From: Dermatophagoides farinae
Taxonomy: Eukaryota; Arthropoda; Arachnida; Sarcoptiformes; Pyroglyphidae
Direction of reading: 5' to 3'
Assembly (NCBI RefSeq): GCF_024713945.1
Contig: NC_134683.1
Coordinates: 2,532,501 to 2,596,500 of the forward strand
Length of the DNA: 64,000 nt
Part shown: positions 9,588 to 23,156 of the stretch, piece by piece
How the letters are laid out: each line of letters opens with the position of its first letter
How positions within the stretch are numbered: position 1 is the first letter of the stretch
Position numbers and translations under genes: made by a program
Notes under the pieces: generated by a model
The model's database searches: none
Told to the model about the DNA's origin: nothing
The model's input: only the letters and a program-made list of their open reading frames with translations

Positions 9588-12550
9588 ATGGATTGGATTC
9601 AAGCGGTATGTTATTTTGTGGAAAAAGTTTTTTTGGCTCACCCATTTATTCTAATTTAAAAAAAGGATTGCAACGATTCAAATTACAGTTTTAGCGAACC
9701 ATTATCAGATACTGATTATATTGATGAAAAGAATTTGTCCAAACGTGAAGCTGAAAAACAAGCCTTAATACAATTAGAGAAAGCACAAGTAATGTTCAAA
9801 TATTGAGATTTCTAAAAAAAAACAAATTCAAATATCTAATGTATCAATCAATCTATTCTGTCTGTCTGTTTAGATAAAGCCTGTAGCGTTCGCTGTACGC
9901 ACCAATGTTTCATTTGATTCAACAATTGAAGATACTTGTCCTGCACCCGGTTATGGCCTTTCATTCAACGCAAATGAATATCTCCATATTAAAGAGGTAA
10001 GTTATCGATTAGCATTTTGATTCATTTTGACTGGATCATTTTTTTTATCGAACCATAGAAATACAGTAATGATTGGTGGATTGGCCGTGTGGTCAAAGAA
10101 GGAACGAGAATCGGTTTTATACCCAGTCCAGTTAAATTGGAATTATTACGTTCACAGCAACAATCACATCAACATCATCCACACAAAGGTCGTTCATTAC
10201 TTTTACATCGATTTAATTCTTCATCAAAAATGGATGAACATTCACGATCTTCGGGAGGTTCGACTCCAGGTCTCATAGAATTTAGATTCTTTTTTTCGAA
10301 AATGAAAAAAAAAATATTCTTATTGATTGATTTCTAATATTGATGATCTTTTTTTTATGATTTCAATTTTTAGATGACGATTCCAGAGGTAATAAATCAG
10401 CTGTTTCAACACCAACAACACGTGAAAGAAGAAAAACTTTTTTCAAAAAGGTTTGTATTCAATTATTAATTGGAAACGGAAATTTTTGACAATTTTTTTT
10501 TGGTTTGTTGATAATAGGCCGAAAATATTCCACCTTATGATGTAGTGCCTTCGATGCGTCCAGTTGTATTGATTGGTCCATCGTTAAAAGGCTATGAAGT
10601 GACCGATATGATGCAAAAAGCATTATTTGATTTTATTAAACATCGTTTTGAATCACGAATCATTATAACACGTGTGAGTGCCGATATTTCACTTGCCAAA
10701 CGTCCGTTAGTTAATTCAAATAAAAAAGCATTATTGGATCATGGTCGAATCAATTCAAGAGCATCGACCATATGTATGTGAAACAATAAATAAAATAAAA
10801 TGTTTTAATTCTTAAACTTTCATTTTATCCTCCGGAAATAGCCGATGTCCAAGCCGAAATAGAGAGGATATTTGAATTAGCTCGAACTATGCAATTAGTT
10901 GTACTTGATTGTGATACTATAAACCATCCTTCGCAATTGTTGAAAACTTCATTAGCTCCAATCAATGTTTATTTGAAAATTTCTTCAACCAAGGTATTAA
11001 ACTTAATTTCATCAGCGAACGTGATCCAATCATTAATAAATTCTCATCATATTCAATGTATGTAGGTCCTACAACGTTTGATTAAATCTCGGGGAAAATC
11101 TCAAAGTAGAAGTCTTAATGTACAAATTGTTGCTTCCGAAAAATTAGCTCAATGTCCACCGGTAATAATCTACTGATTCTTTTTCTAAAATTCTAATCAT
11201 TGTTTATGATTTATTTAGGAAATGTTTGATCTAGTATTAGATGATAATCAATTGGATGATGTTTGTGAACGATTGGCGGAATATCTAGAATCCTATTGGC
11301 GTGCCACACATCCACCAATCGTAGCATCATCAGCTTCAACTAAACGTGATACAAGTATAGCAACTACAAGTGGAAAACGATCAATGAAACCCGGTGGAAG
11401 TACTAAAAATCAACAACAACAACAACGAGGAAATCATTTAAGTGACAATGTAAATGCTCATCAAACTAATCCGATGAATATTATACCACAAAGATATCCA
11501 CAAGATGAAACTAATCTAGAAGAAGATATTTTAAATAATCAGATTCCGCCACAACAATCACAACAACAACATTCTCATCATCATACACATCCACAACAAC
11601 AACAACAAAAACAACAACAGCGTTTCGGTGATCACGCACATGTGATGTATAATAATTATGAACAACAACAACAACAACAACAACAATTATATAATTATGA
11701 TGATAATATTCAAGATATTGATCCATATAGACAACAACATGGTCATCTATATGATCCAAGTGTTGCTTCAACACATCAAATCATACATTCACGCACATCG
11801 CGAGATTATCATCATCCATCGGCATCATCAAATACAACAAGAACATATAATGTTAATGCAACACCACCACATTCATCTCGAACACCATACACGAATTCTT
11901 ATGGTAATAATCAAACATCAACGAATCCATATTATACAGATGAAGTTTCCGGTTCTAGTCCTCATCATATTGCCAGTTCATCATATCCACCAATTGATCA
12001 TCAACATCATCCATACAATTATTCATTAGATGCATATGCCGGAATCGGAAATGGTCCCGATGATATTGATCCAAATGGTTCCGGTAATAATATAGTTTTG
12101 GATAGCCGTTTAGAAAAAGAATATCGTGATCGTAGTGAATGGCTAGCTAGCGGTGTCGGTGTAATGTCCGGTGCAGCTAATTCTTCGAATTATCGTCGAC
12201 AACCATTACCACCACAAACATCACAAAGTTATACGGATAAATCAAGTTTTCATCAATACTATAGACCATATTTAAATTACAATCAAGGTGTTTCATATAG
12301 TTTTGATGAATCTGATTATAGTGGATTTGGTGGTGGTGGTGGTGGTGTTAGACGGCCAAATAAAAGTGATAATAATGGTCAACAACAACAACAATTATAT
12401 GGTGGTTATCGTGCAAATACAATCGAATCAATGTCATACGGCAATTCTGGTGGTAATGTTGTCTGTAATAACCGACAATCATCCACAACTGATAATGATA
12501 CACAAAAAGCAACAGCATCAATGGCCAATTATAATAGCTATCATTATTGA
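9588..12550 (+). CDS. Ca-beta: Voltage-gated calcium channel beta subunit (Ca-beta / CACNB)
   Basis: Nine exons: 9588-9605, 9666-9788, 9874-9996, 10059-10269, 10374-10450, 10518-10773, 10842-10993, 11066-11161 and 11219-12550, giving 795 residues. The beta subunit binds the I-II linker of the pore subunit and sets its surface expression and gating. An SH3-type domain (about residues 45-120) contains [12 protein letters not shown] and [10 protein letters not shown] then IGFIPSP. A guanylate-kinase-like domain (about 190-385) begins with [20 protein letters not shown] and contains [35 protein letters not shown] and [14 protein letters not shown]. These are close to the vertebrate and insect subunits. 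The last exon adds a Gln/Asn/His-rich tail of about 400 residues. The first exon codes only MDWIQA and is tentative; other 5' exons are likely because this family uses alternative N-termini. Confidence 0.93.
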
Positions 12551-15317
12551 TTTGATTCGATAAAATTTTTTGTTTTTTTTTTTTTTTTTTTTTTTTGAAT
12601 GAATTTTTCTAACAAAAAAAAATTGTTTAAAATGTTATATATACACAAATTTCCCGAAAAAAAATGATTTATTAAAATGCCGCATTCACACCCACACTGA
12701 CACATCCATCTGATGATACAAGATTTTTTTCCATTTTGTGTTTCCAAAAAGAAAAAACACTCAAAAAAAGAATCTAAATTCTTCCCAATTAATTACCCCC
12801 CCCCCACACACACACATTATATATGATCATAATTCTTGTTCAAACGAAAGAAAACAAAACAAAACAAAACAAAAAAAATTCAATCAATTTCTCTCTTCCC
12901 CTTTTATGTTGTTTATTATGTTTATCGCTTGTTTTTTTGTGTTTTCCCAAATGTGCATATTATATATTGTTGATAATTAATAAATGTCTTTTCTTTGCGG
13001 TTTTTTTTTTAGATTGAACAAACGATTGTGATCGTACAAATATAAATATTCACAACACACAAAAAAAAAATAGACCGCCCATCCAAAATCATTCCTAGGC
13101 ACATCCACCCACCCACTGCATTCATCATTTTCTCTCTCTCTCTCTCTCTCTTGCCATCATCCATTAATTCATCCAATATTCTGGTCCACCATTGACATTT
13201 GTGAGAAAAAAAAACAAATTTAAAAAAAAATTATTTATTAAATTGATTGATTGATTGATTGATTTAAAATCAATCATGACAATGTTATTGTTGACATTTC
13301 ATATTCAACATTTTATTGATATATATAATGATTTAATACTGAGCAATTGAAAATGATAATAATAAATTCTATATATACAAAAAAAGTGACTAAATGACTT
13401 GAGATTTTAATTAATTAACAATTCTATAGAATAATAATTCTGTTGTTTGTATTTGGTCGATTGATTGGAATTGATTTTGGTTTTGTTGCTGATTCTTATT
13501 TTTTTCCTCACCAAAAAAAAATTCGTGATGGCGATTTTCTTTATTGTCTTTTTTTCCGTTTCTCAAATTCCGACCGTGGACATTCTCGAATCTCATTTTA
13601 TCATTCTTCATACTCAACATTCACAATTGAATTTATGACAAAAAATTGGATTTGAATTCAATTTATTATTTATACATTCAATTTAAAAATGTTTACAAAT
13701 AAAATTTGAATTTTTTTCTTCCATCATGAAATCATGTAATTCTATTATGATGACGATGATATTTATGTGGTGACATTTGTAAGATTTGATTTCTCCTTCC
13801 TTTTTTTTCATATGGATGATGATTGTGAAAACTTGTGTCCAGGCAGAAAAAAAAATCATTCACATGGCTAAAAGAAGGAAATCAATAGATTGATAGTTTG
13901 ATTTTCTGATTTTTTTTTTTTTTTTTTTGAATTATTATAATGATTTCAACAACAGCAACAACAACAGAAAATTTTTTTTTCAAATTCCCATGAAATTTAA
14001 ATCTTGGTGATGATGTAATACAAATAATAAAAATTCATTATGAATTCCATTGTGTGATTCAACAAGCTCGATGATGATCGGCATATAAATTTTATTTTTT
14101 TTTTTTTTTTTTTTGGAAACATTATCATAAATCACATCCAAGTAATACAAATCAAATGGATTTTTTTTTCGCAACCCAATCTATTTATTTACGAAACTTG
14201 TTGTTCAAATTACAAATTTCAAATTCCAATTTTGAATGAATCAATGAATGAATATTGTGATTTATTCATTCAGTAAGTTAGAAGGAATTTATTATTTCAG
14301 GTTTTGATATCCACACAAATGCTATTGTGAAAAAAAAACCGTTACACTTGGTTTGTTTTTCTGGGCAAATAGAGTGTTAATAGTTATCAACAACAACAAC
14401 AACAACAACAACAACAACTACAACAACAACAACAACAACAGCAGTATTGTTATTATTACTACGATCTTCATCATTTTTTTCAACATTATGACGTCAAATA
14501 GTGACAATGGTATTGTTATGTTGTTGATGATTATGATGGCCAATTATTATTATGCATAATTTGACGAATATATTTCTCTTTATGTTCAAAGACCAAAATC
14601 CATCTTTCTTTCTTTCTTTTCTTTTCTCTCTTTCTTTCTCTTGGTTGATTTTTTCTTTTTTACATATCTGGATTGCTGAAAAGAAGAAAAGTTGTTTCTT
14701 TTTTGTTGTTGTTGTTGTTGTTATTGTCGTTCAAAATAAATAACAACAACATGTTCCGCTCTTATGAATCCAGGATGGTTTTTGTTTGAATTTTGATCAG
14801 TTTTGGTCAATATATTTTATATATTTCTTTGGGTTGCATAATACAAGCAAATGACGAAAAAAAAAATACTGAACTGGAAAAAAAAGGTATCGTGGTTGAA
14901 AGATCCAGAAACTAACCAAACAAAAAAACGGATGAGAGAGAGAGAAAAGAAAAGAGAAAATGGGCGAAAGAAATAATGAATGAAAAGTAAGAAATGGAAA
15001 CACGATCATCATAATCTTTCATGTGTAACGACATTCGATTTGTTTTTTTTTGTACATAAAATATGAATTCATGAATCGTTTATTGTCTTATTGCTGTTTT
15101 TATTATTATTTTGAATCTTTTGGTGAAACCAATTTTTTCTTTGAGTCAAATAACACTTTTTCTTGTTTCATTAATAATTGTTAATAGTTCAAACGATTTA
15201 TAAATAGCTCATTGATAAGTGATGATTCATAGACAGCGTAATTCATCATCATTGAATTTAATTGTGATCATCATGAATTCATTGTTATGGTCTTAGTTTT
15301 TTTTATAATAATGAAAT
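12551..15317. other. Intergenic region with simple repeats
   Basis: This stretch starts with the 3' untranslated region of the calcium channel beta gene; an AATAAA is present at 12979-12984. No coding region can be supported. It holds long T-runs (12571-12596, 13912-13928, 14096-14114), a (TC)n run near 13131-13150, a (TTGA)n run near 13243-13262 and a long (CAA)n tract at 14388-14443. Confidence 0.55.
14388..14443 (+). repeat. (CAA)n microsatellite
   Basis: About 18 CAA units with a single CTA interruption. Outside any supported gene it reads as poly-Asn or poly-Gln on one strand, which produces spurious open frames. Confidence 0.9.
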
Positions 15318-16069
15318 ATGTCACCACCACCAACAACAACAACAACAACAACAAACGATCATTCAACAATCGAACGTTCACGTCGTAATCGAAATCGTTC
15401 GAAAAAAAATGGCATCAACATTAATAATGTTAGTAATGGTCATATTTATACGGTAACACCGATTCCACCAACATCATCATCATCATCATCATTTTTGATG
15501 ATTAATTCACAACCGATACCACCTCCACATATTCATCATCTTCAACAACAACAATATCAATCTACAGATTTGACAGGAACGATGACGCCCATGTTTCAAC
15601 AACAACAACAACAACAGCAGCCAACGATACAACAACAACAGCAATCAATTGATATGAATAGTATAATAACGGTTGGTGATCCAAATAATAGTTTAATCAT
15701 CCCACAACAGCAACAACAACAACAATCGTTACAGGATTTTAATCCCATCGAATTCATTGAACAACATGGACACATACGTTGGCCTAAGAATGAATTCTGT
15801 ACACCATGTAATTGTATGTGTTTTTTCATTGCATTCATCTTTCTTGTTACGGCATTAATGTCTGGAATCTATTATAATCGTAAGTTTAATTAAATCATAA
15901 GATTTAGAAAATTCATTTTAGGTCCAAATATTTTATGATTTACTTTGTTCCTTATTTTTTTTGTTGTTTTGTTCTTGATAATATAGTGAACTTTTTCGAT
16001 GGCAAACATTTAAGAGGTTTGTATGAGAGAATTAATTATGATTATTATTATTATAACAATGAAAACATT

Positions 16070-16102
<33 letters not shown>

Positions 16103-19072
16103 GTTAGAACGTGTATTTAAAGCAAAATTTGTTGTACGTAATCAGGATTTTCTTCAAAACGAACTGGAAAATGTTGATTCAAATGAATTTCGTCAATTCT
16201 CCAATATGTTACGGAAACGAATCGATAGTTTATTTCAACAAAGTATGATTAGTGGATCTTTTGTAAAGACTGAAATAATTGCATTTGAACGAAAACGGAA
16301 TTCACCATCCGAAACAATTATACATTTAAATGTACATGTTGCTTCCGATAAATCTTCAAATGTTGAAACATCGGATATTTATTTAATACTTGCTGAAGAA
16401 ATTATCAATAATCGTTTGAAGATTTTTGACAATTTAATGGTCGATCATAATTCGATTGATGTTCAAGAACGACGTTGGCATCCATTTCATCGGATTGGTG
16501 GATCCAACATCGTAGGTGTTGGTGGTGTTGGTGGCGGTGGTGCTGAAAAATATTCAATGGATTTATCGGCTTCTGTTTCAGGAAATCCATGGCATCATAA
16601 ATCAATGTTTCCTGGTATGCTTGAAGGTCTACAAATGGAACCAACACCACCACCACGTAAATGTGGCCGTATCAATCTTCAATATTGTCGTTTTTTGCCA
16701 TATAATCAAACATCATATCCAAATTTTTTCCATCATTGGAATCTTAGTTCAATTGAAGAAGAATTTATACAATTCAAAGAATTGATCGATTCAGAATGTT
16801 ATTCATTGTCGAAACAATTTCTATGTAATCTATTACAACCAGAATGTCAAAATAATAATGAAGATATAATTATATTACCATGTAGAAATTTTTGTCAAGA
16901 ATTCTTTGATTCTTGTCACAGATGGTTACCAGAAAAATTGATGAAAAAAATTTCATGTTCTACATTTCCTGCTGCTGCTGTTGTTGTTGACGATGATGAA
17001 GAAAGACAAAATGATTTTGGTATATGGAATCAACAACGTCGTCAACGTAGAAAAATATGTCATAATAAACCGGATTGTGCTACACAGCTTCGTTTACAAT
17101 CACAACATTATAAAATCTGTGATGGTATATTCGATTGTTTAGATGAAACGGATGAATCAAATTGTACATATTGTTCCATTAGTAATGGTGGTGGTGGTGG
17201 TGGTAGTAGTACAGCCCATTTCCATTGTGGTGATCGACAATGTATATTATTGAATCAAACCTGTGACAATATAAGAGATTGTAGAAATGGTGCCGATGAA
17301 ATTAATTGTCTTCGATTAATGGTTATGGTACCGCCAAAATTATCTCATACAACAACAACAACAACAACAACAACGACAACAACCAGAACAAAATTGATTA
17401 AAATGACAACATTGTCCATAATGAATGAAGGATATTTGGACGCCATAACGAGGGGTAAACATTCATTGGTATGCAATGATCATTCATCAACATATAATAC
17501 GAATCAAACACAAAATAACAATGGTGCCAATGGTGGTTATTATAATTATGATAATCATACACCAATATTGGGACATAATATTTGTGAGGAAAATTATTTT
17601 GAGTAAGTTTCCAACCTCCACCCCAAATCCGAAAATAACCTGATAATATTTTCGATTTTTTTGTTGTTGTTTTGTTTTGTTTGAAAGAAAATTAATACAA
17701 ATTGAGAGCAGATATTTCGCTTCCGGTATTGTTTCAGATGCATCATCAATTGGTTTCACGCGATTCGTTCCAGGAACAACATTACCATCACCGTAAGTTA
17801 GTTGATTATGGCACATATTATTTGGTTTTTATTTTTATTTTTTTTTCTCCATTTTTCATACATCCAATTTCATCATATATGACATTCATTGGTCGACGAA
17901 ATAAAAAAAAAAGTTATCCAATACAATGTAAAAGTAAACAAGTTTATTATATGCAATGTTCGGATATAAAATGTGGCATCAATCATATACCAATGGATTC
18001 TTTAATATTCGATGAAGATGTTGCTATTATTGGTGGAACTACTATTAATAATGATTATGATAATAATAATAATGATGATGATGATGGACAAAAATCCTAT
18101 CCAGGATATTGGCCTTGGTATGCTAAAATCAACATTAATGGACATTATTATTGTGATGGTACATTGATCACATTGGATACGATCATTGCACAAACAACAT
18201 GTTTCAATGTTGGACAAATTGATCCAAAATCAATGATGGCCAATAATAATAATATAACTGTAATACTTGGTTCTGTTCGTCTAAGTAAAGATAATATCGA
18301 GTCAAATGAATTTCGTGTTGGTTCAATTAAACAACAAATCATTGATGATCCAAAAAGAAAACAACAACAACAACAGCGACAACGATTAACATTATTGAAA
18401 TTAGAACAACGTATACAGACGGATAAATTGAATCTAATCAGACCGATTTGTTCACCAAAACAATCGACTACTACTACTACTACTACTAGTACAAGTAGTT
18501 GGACTAGTTCACATAAATGTGTCATTGTTAATTTAAATTATGAACAAGATATGTTAAATCATCGACCCGTTAAGATTATAAATGTGGAACAATGTCGACG
18601 GCATTTAACAATCCCATCATTTAATCATAACATTAATAATCATTATCAAGTTCGTTTAAACGAATCCATACAATTATTATCAAACCATTCTCAATATTCA
18701 TCATCAACAATTTCAATGAATTTTGAGAATGAAATAAATTATGATGATAAACTATGCGTCAAATTGCGGCAGAAAAAACGACGACAACGACAACAACAAC
18801 AACAACAACAATCATCATTGAATAGTAATTCTCATTTTAATAATAATAATGATGAAAATTTTATGCTGATGAATATAGAATTACAACAACAACAACAACA
18901 GAATTTTCCAAATCATCATGGTCGTCATTTATATTGTTTGACTAAACAGCAATGGAATCTATTGGCATTTGAATATTATACAATTCAGTCATCATCATTG
19001 TTGTCGGAACAACGAACAAATGAATATGAAAATTTAATATTATTCCAAATAATACCAATCAGAATAGTATAA
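15318..19072 (+). CDS. Corin-like type II membrane protein: SEA, Frizzled, LDLa x2, SRCR-like, inactive trypsin-like domain
   Basis: Five exons: 15318-15879, 15987-16016, 16108-17602, 17688-17792 and 17914-19072, 1116 residues. The N-terminal cytoplasmic part is rich in Thr, Ser and Gln, followed by a membrane span at about 163-187. A SEA-type domain lies at about 200-310 (KAKFVVRNQDF). A Frizzled Cys-rich domain starts near 382 (CGRINLQYC) and ends with SCSTFP near 485. Two LDLa modules carry the DETDESNC and GADEINC calcium loops (about 513-600). An SRCR-like region begins near 636 (GYLDAITRGK). A trypsin-like domain begins with IIGG near 768. Corin proper is a membrane serine protease that activates pro-natriuretic peptide. 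Here His57, Asp102 and Ser195 positions read AQTTC, RLTLLKL and HHGRHLYC, so all three catalytic residues seem lost, and poly-Gln/Asn blocks interrupt the domain. I infer a binding or scaffold role. Confidence 0.85.
16072..16101 (+). repeat. Thirty-base poly-T run next to a 3' splice site
   Basis: An uninterrupted run of 30 T ends six bases before the AG that opens exon 3 of the corin-like gene, so it acts as, or extends, the polypyrimidine tract. Homopolymer length here is likely variable or error-prone in sequencing. Confidence 0.9.
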
Positions 19073-19217
19073 TATGAGTTTTCATTCTGTTGATGACACT
19101 TTTTTTTTGAATCTACGAATATATGTTACACACACACCATTCAACATCAACGAAATGTTGTTTGTTTGTTTGTTATTTTTTTTTTACTCATTTTTTTTAT
19201 CTGGTTGCCAAATTAAT

Positions 19218-19223
19218 AATAAA
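19218..19223 (+). terminator. Polyadenylation signal AATAAA for the corin-like gene
   Basis: Canonical hexamer about 145 bases after the stop codon at 19072. Confidence 0.5.
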
Positions 19224-20502
19224 ATAATTAATATCATTAATTATTTTTGTTTTTCTCAATGCTGCCGATGATGATGATGATAAAGTCGTCATTTTTTTAT
19301 AGCTGAAATTTGGATAAAATCTTTATCTTTAAATGAAATGTATGTATTGAGTAAATTGGATTATATATAATCGTTATTATTCTTTTTCAAACACAGAGAA
19401 ACACCATTCGAAGTAGAAATAGATTCGAATGATTTCATTTATAAATACGGCGGTAATGCCAAACATAAAGTTTTTGGTGATGATCAAGTTATAATAATAA
19501 TAATAATAATAAGAACAAAAATGGAATGAAAATATTGAAAAAAAACGAATAGCCGGATAAAAATCGAATAAAAACTTTGATCAACTTGGTTATGATGATG
19601 ATGATGATGATTATTGAGAAAGTTGATGGCCTAAATAACAGAAATAAAAACTTTTACATCATCATCATATATATATATATATAAAAACCAAATGAAGAAG
19701 AGAGAAAAAAAAATGGCCAAAAAAAATTTTTTTTTTTCCAGCCAATTCACACACACAACTATTGTTGTTGAGAATTCATTTTTACATCATCTTCATCATC
19801 ATCATGATTATAATAATAAACTCTCTAGAACTTTTACATGGAATTTTTTTCTATTCTGGATAAAAATTAACCAAAAAAAAAAAAGAAAACCTTTCGTTTT
19901 ATTTCACAGAGGATTCTATTTTTATTTTCGAAAAAAATTCTATTTCCATGACCGTTTCGTTTATTGACAAAAACAACAACAACAAACAAAAAAAAATGAA
20001 AACACAAGTGAGCTCAAACACACACACACACACACTCAAGAATCCAAATACAAATACAAACAACAAGATGATTTCTTGGGGTCACATGAATGATGATTGT
20101 TACAAAAACATTTGTTGTTATTCAATTTTGTCGTAGAATAGAAATGGTAAACATAAAAACAAACAAACAATAACAACAAAGTCAATGTATGTGTGTGTGT
20201 GTGACTGAATGATGATGATGATGATGATGATAAACAACAACAATTTTGGAATTTAACAACTCATGATGACTTTGCGATTGAAAATGATTCAATTCTAAGG
20301 AATTGGTGTGTTCCAGAATTTTTTCATTTATCCAACGAAATGATGAGATAATTGATCTAAACGCAACACACACACACACACAAACACACAAACCACCTCC
20401 CACACATACACACACATCATGGATGACAAAATTTTTCTTACGAATAAATTGCTTAAAGAAAAAACCGAAAGAGTGAAAAATTCATTTTCTTAAATTTTGC
20501 AT

Positions 20503-20539
20503 ATTTGCATTCAAATGAAAAGGTTGCAAAAATTTGCAT
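20503..20539 (+). promoter_or_regulatory. Pair of octamer motifs ATTTGCAT
   Basis: ATTTGCAT at 20503-20510 and again at 20532-20539, with a further TTTTGCAT just before the first. They match the POU-domain octamer. There is no gene nearby to assign them to, and AT-rich sequence produces such matches by chance. Confidence 0.2.
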
Positions 20540-23135
20540 TTTTTTAAACAAAAAAAAAACAAAACAAAAAAGTTGGTTTTGTCTAAATTTGCTGTAAAAT
20601 CACGTATATGATGAAAGTTAAGAAAACAAACATTTTTTTTACACTGTTTTGTTCCATAAATGTTCCAGAAAATTTAAAACACCACGATACACGCACACCA
20701 AACACATTTGGAGAAAAAATATTGTCTACTGTAAAGAAAACTATAACAAAAATGACGAAAAACAAAATCTGACTTTTATTGATAAAAATGAAACACGTCT
20801 ATGTGTTAGTGCGTTTAGGGTTTGGTGGTGAACCAAAAAAAAAAAAAAAAAAAAATAGAGAAAAAAAATTCATCAACCCATATACCCATATGGTCTGTGT
20901 TCAGTGTGTGTGTAAAAAATGATCCAAGTATCCAAATTCTTAATATTATTACATTGCTACGAAATCATCAGCTAAAGTCGGTCATGTTGAGTAATCGAGA
21001 AACAAAACAAAACAAAAAACAATATATATGGTTCCAGATATAAATTCTATAATTCACCCATTTTGCAGAATCTGTTGTCATCAAGTTGTGTTTGTTGTTA
21101 TTGTATGAAGTTTTTTTTTTTGAATTTTTCTTATGAAACGACAAACCCAGATCATCAACAACATCATCATTATAAACGTAATATGTGTTCAACAAACAGT
21201 GAAATGAAATGAAAATGTTAACGAAAAATCAGAAAAAATTTGGATTTTTTCATTCATTTTTCCTCGCTTTCAGTTCTCTCATAGATAGATAGATTCCGTT
21301 TATCGATGTCATTATCGTTGATTTTTGTTGTATATAGTTTTACAATCAATTTTGTTTGATTGATTGTAATTACCTGAATGAATTTTTGAATATTCTGGAA
21401 TCAATCATTTTATATTCTGCTGTTTATGATTAACGATGCATGACTAAACAATGGAGCATTAATATTCATATAATGGATCTGAAATTGATTTGAAGACAAT
21501 CGACTTATTTACTAAATACATGCGATGTGTAACGCAAATGGCCACTGTGTAATGGTTAATGCATTTGGAAGATCACAAATTTTTTTTTCTTTCTCCTTTG
21601 ACAAACAACATGTTCCAGAAGTAAACAAAAATCCCTCAATAAAAACCATAATCATATTTTGAAAAATTTCTTACGGTAGTAGGAAAACAAAATTGCGAAT
21701 AAATATTCATTCATATTGAATAATAAGATTTGGTTCGATGAAAAAAAAAAAAAAAATTTTCATGTTTCATTTACGAACGGTGGAAAATGTTTCGTTTGGA
21801 TTCCAAAAATAGAAATATTTTAAATGAAAATGGAAAATTCTAGCATTATGTTAAACTTTATTTTTAACATTTTTTTTCCCGGTGATTCGTGATTCTATAC
21901 TTGAATACAAATATATCCGAGAAAAAAAAACTGAGGCCGGAAATTCAAACATTTATTCTATAAATTCAAATAAAACGCCCATTAATTCTTATTCACAATG
22001 TTAACAAAAAAAAAATGTCGAATGTGACAATGAAAAATGAATATAAAAAAAGATATAGAATAAATTTCATGCTGAGAATATATTTGATTTCAATGATCAT
22101 TTGATTCAATAATGCCTGTCTGTGTTTGTAATAATAAATTCAATATAAATGAATGAAAATCATTTTTTTTTTGTGTGTGTGTGTGTGTGTACATATTCTC
22201 TGTGTTTACAGAATATTTTTGATGCGTTTGCATCATATGATAATGATGATGATGATGATGATGTGCAACATTAACGAAAAAAAAAATGAATCTGCCAATC
22301 ATGACATCAATATTTATAATTCTCATCATCATCATCATCAAACATTTCATCACAATTCTTCTTTCATGAAAATATCTGTATTGTAAACATTCAATAATAC
22401 TGTATACAGTATAAACAATATAATAATTTCTAAATATTACGAATTTTCAATTCGTTTTTTTCCATCATCATCATCAACATTGAGATCATTGATCAATATT
22501 AACATTGGTGGATAGAAAACAAAAAAATCGGTGATCATTCTGTCGATCATCATCATCATCATCATCGTTATTATTATAATTCGAAATTATTAGAATATGA
22601 GTTTTTTCTTTTTCAACATCATCATCATCATTCTGTCCTGAATTTCATTTCCATCATTTCCCTCGAACGGAATATTCCTGATTCAATAATCATGTATTTG
22701 CTGATGATATAGTCGAATTATCACATATTAATAGTATAATGATATATTAAATGATTATTATTTGCTCTTTGAAATGTTCTTTATTATTATTATTATTATT
22801 TGGTACTCGAAATTTTTTTTTGCCCAGATTTTATCATCATCAACAAAATTGATAATAATGTATGTGCTACGAAATCAAGTGGATGATTTCAGTGATTATG
22901 ACGAAGATGATGATGATGGATTCGAATAGGAAATTTTTTCAAGTATTCTGTTCATCAATAATTGAGGTCATATATCATATCACATGTGGATTCTGATTCA
23001 GAATCGAAATCATTGATAATGAAAATGATAATGACACATATTTTGTGAAAGTTTTCAAATGAATTTCATCAAATATTTTGCCAAAAACAAAATTCCTTTA
23101 ACCAGATCTATACACCGACATTATGAGGTTTGCTT

Positions 23136-23156
23136 ACACACACACACACACACACA
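23136..23156. repeat. (CA)n microsatellite
   Basis: An uninterrupted CA dinucleotide run in the gene-poor region. Confidence 0.9.

Noticed and set aside
14353-14559. Poly-Asn frame over the (CAA)n tract
   Set aside because: It is a microsatellite reading and no flanking exon was found.
18148-18525. Antisense frame with Cys and Val runs in the corin-like gene
   Set aside because: It is a shadow of Gln and Thr repeats on the coding strand.
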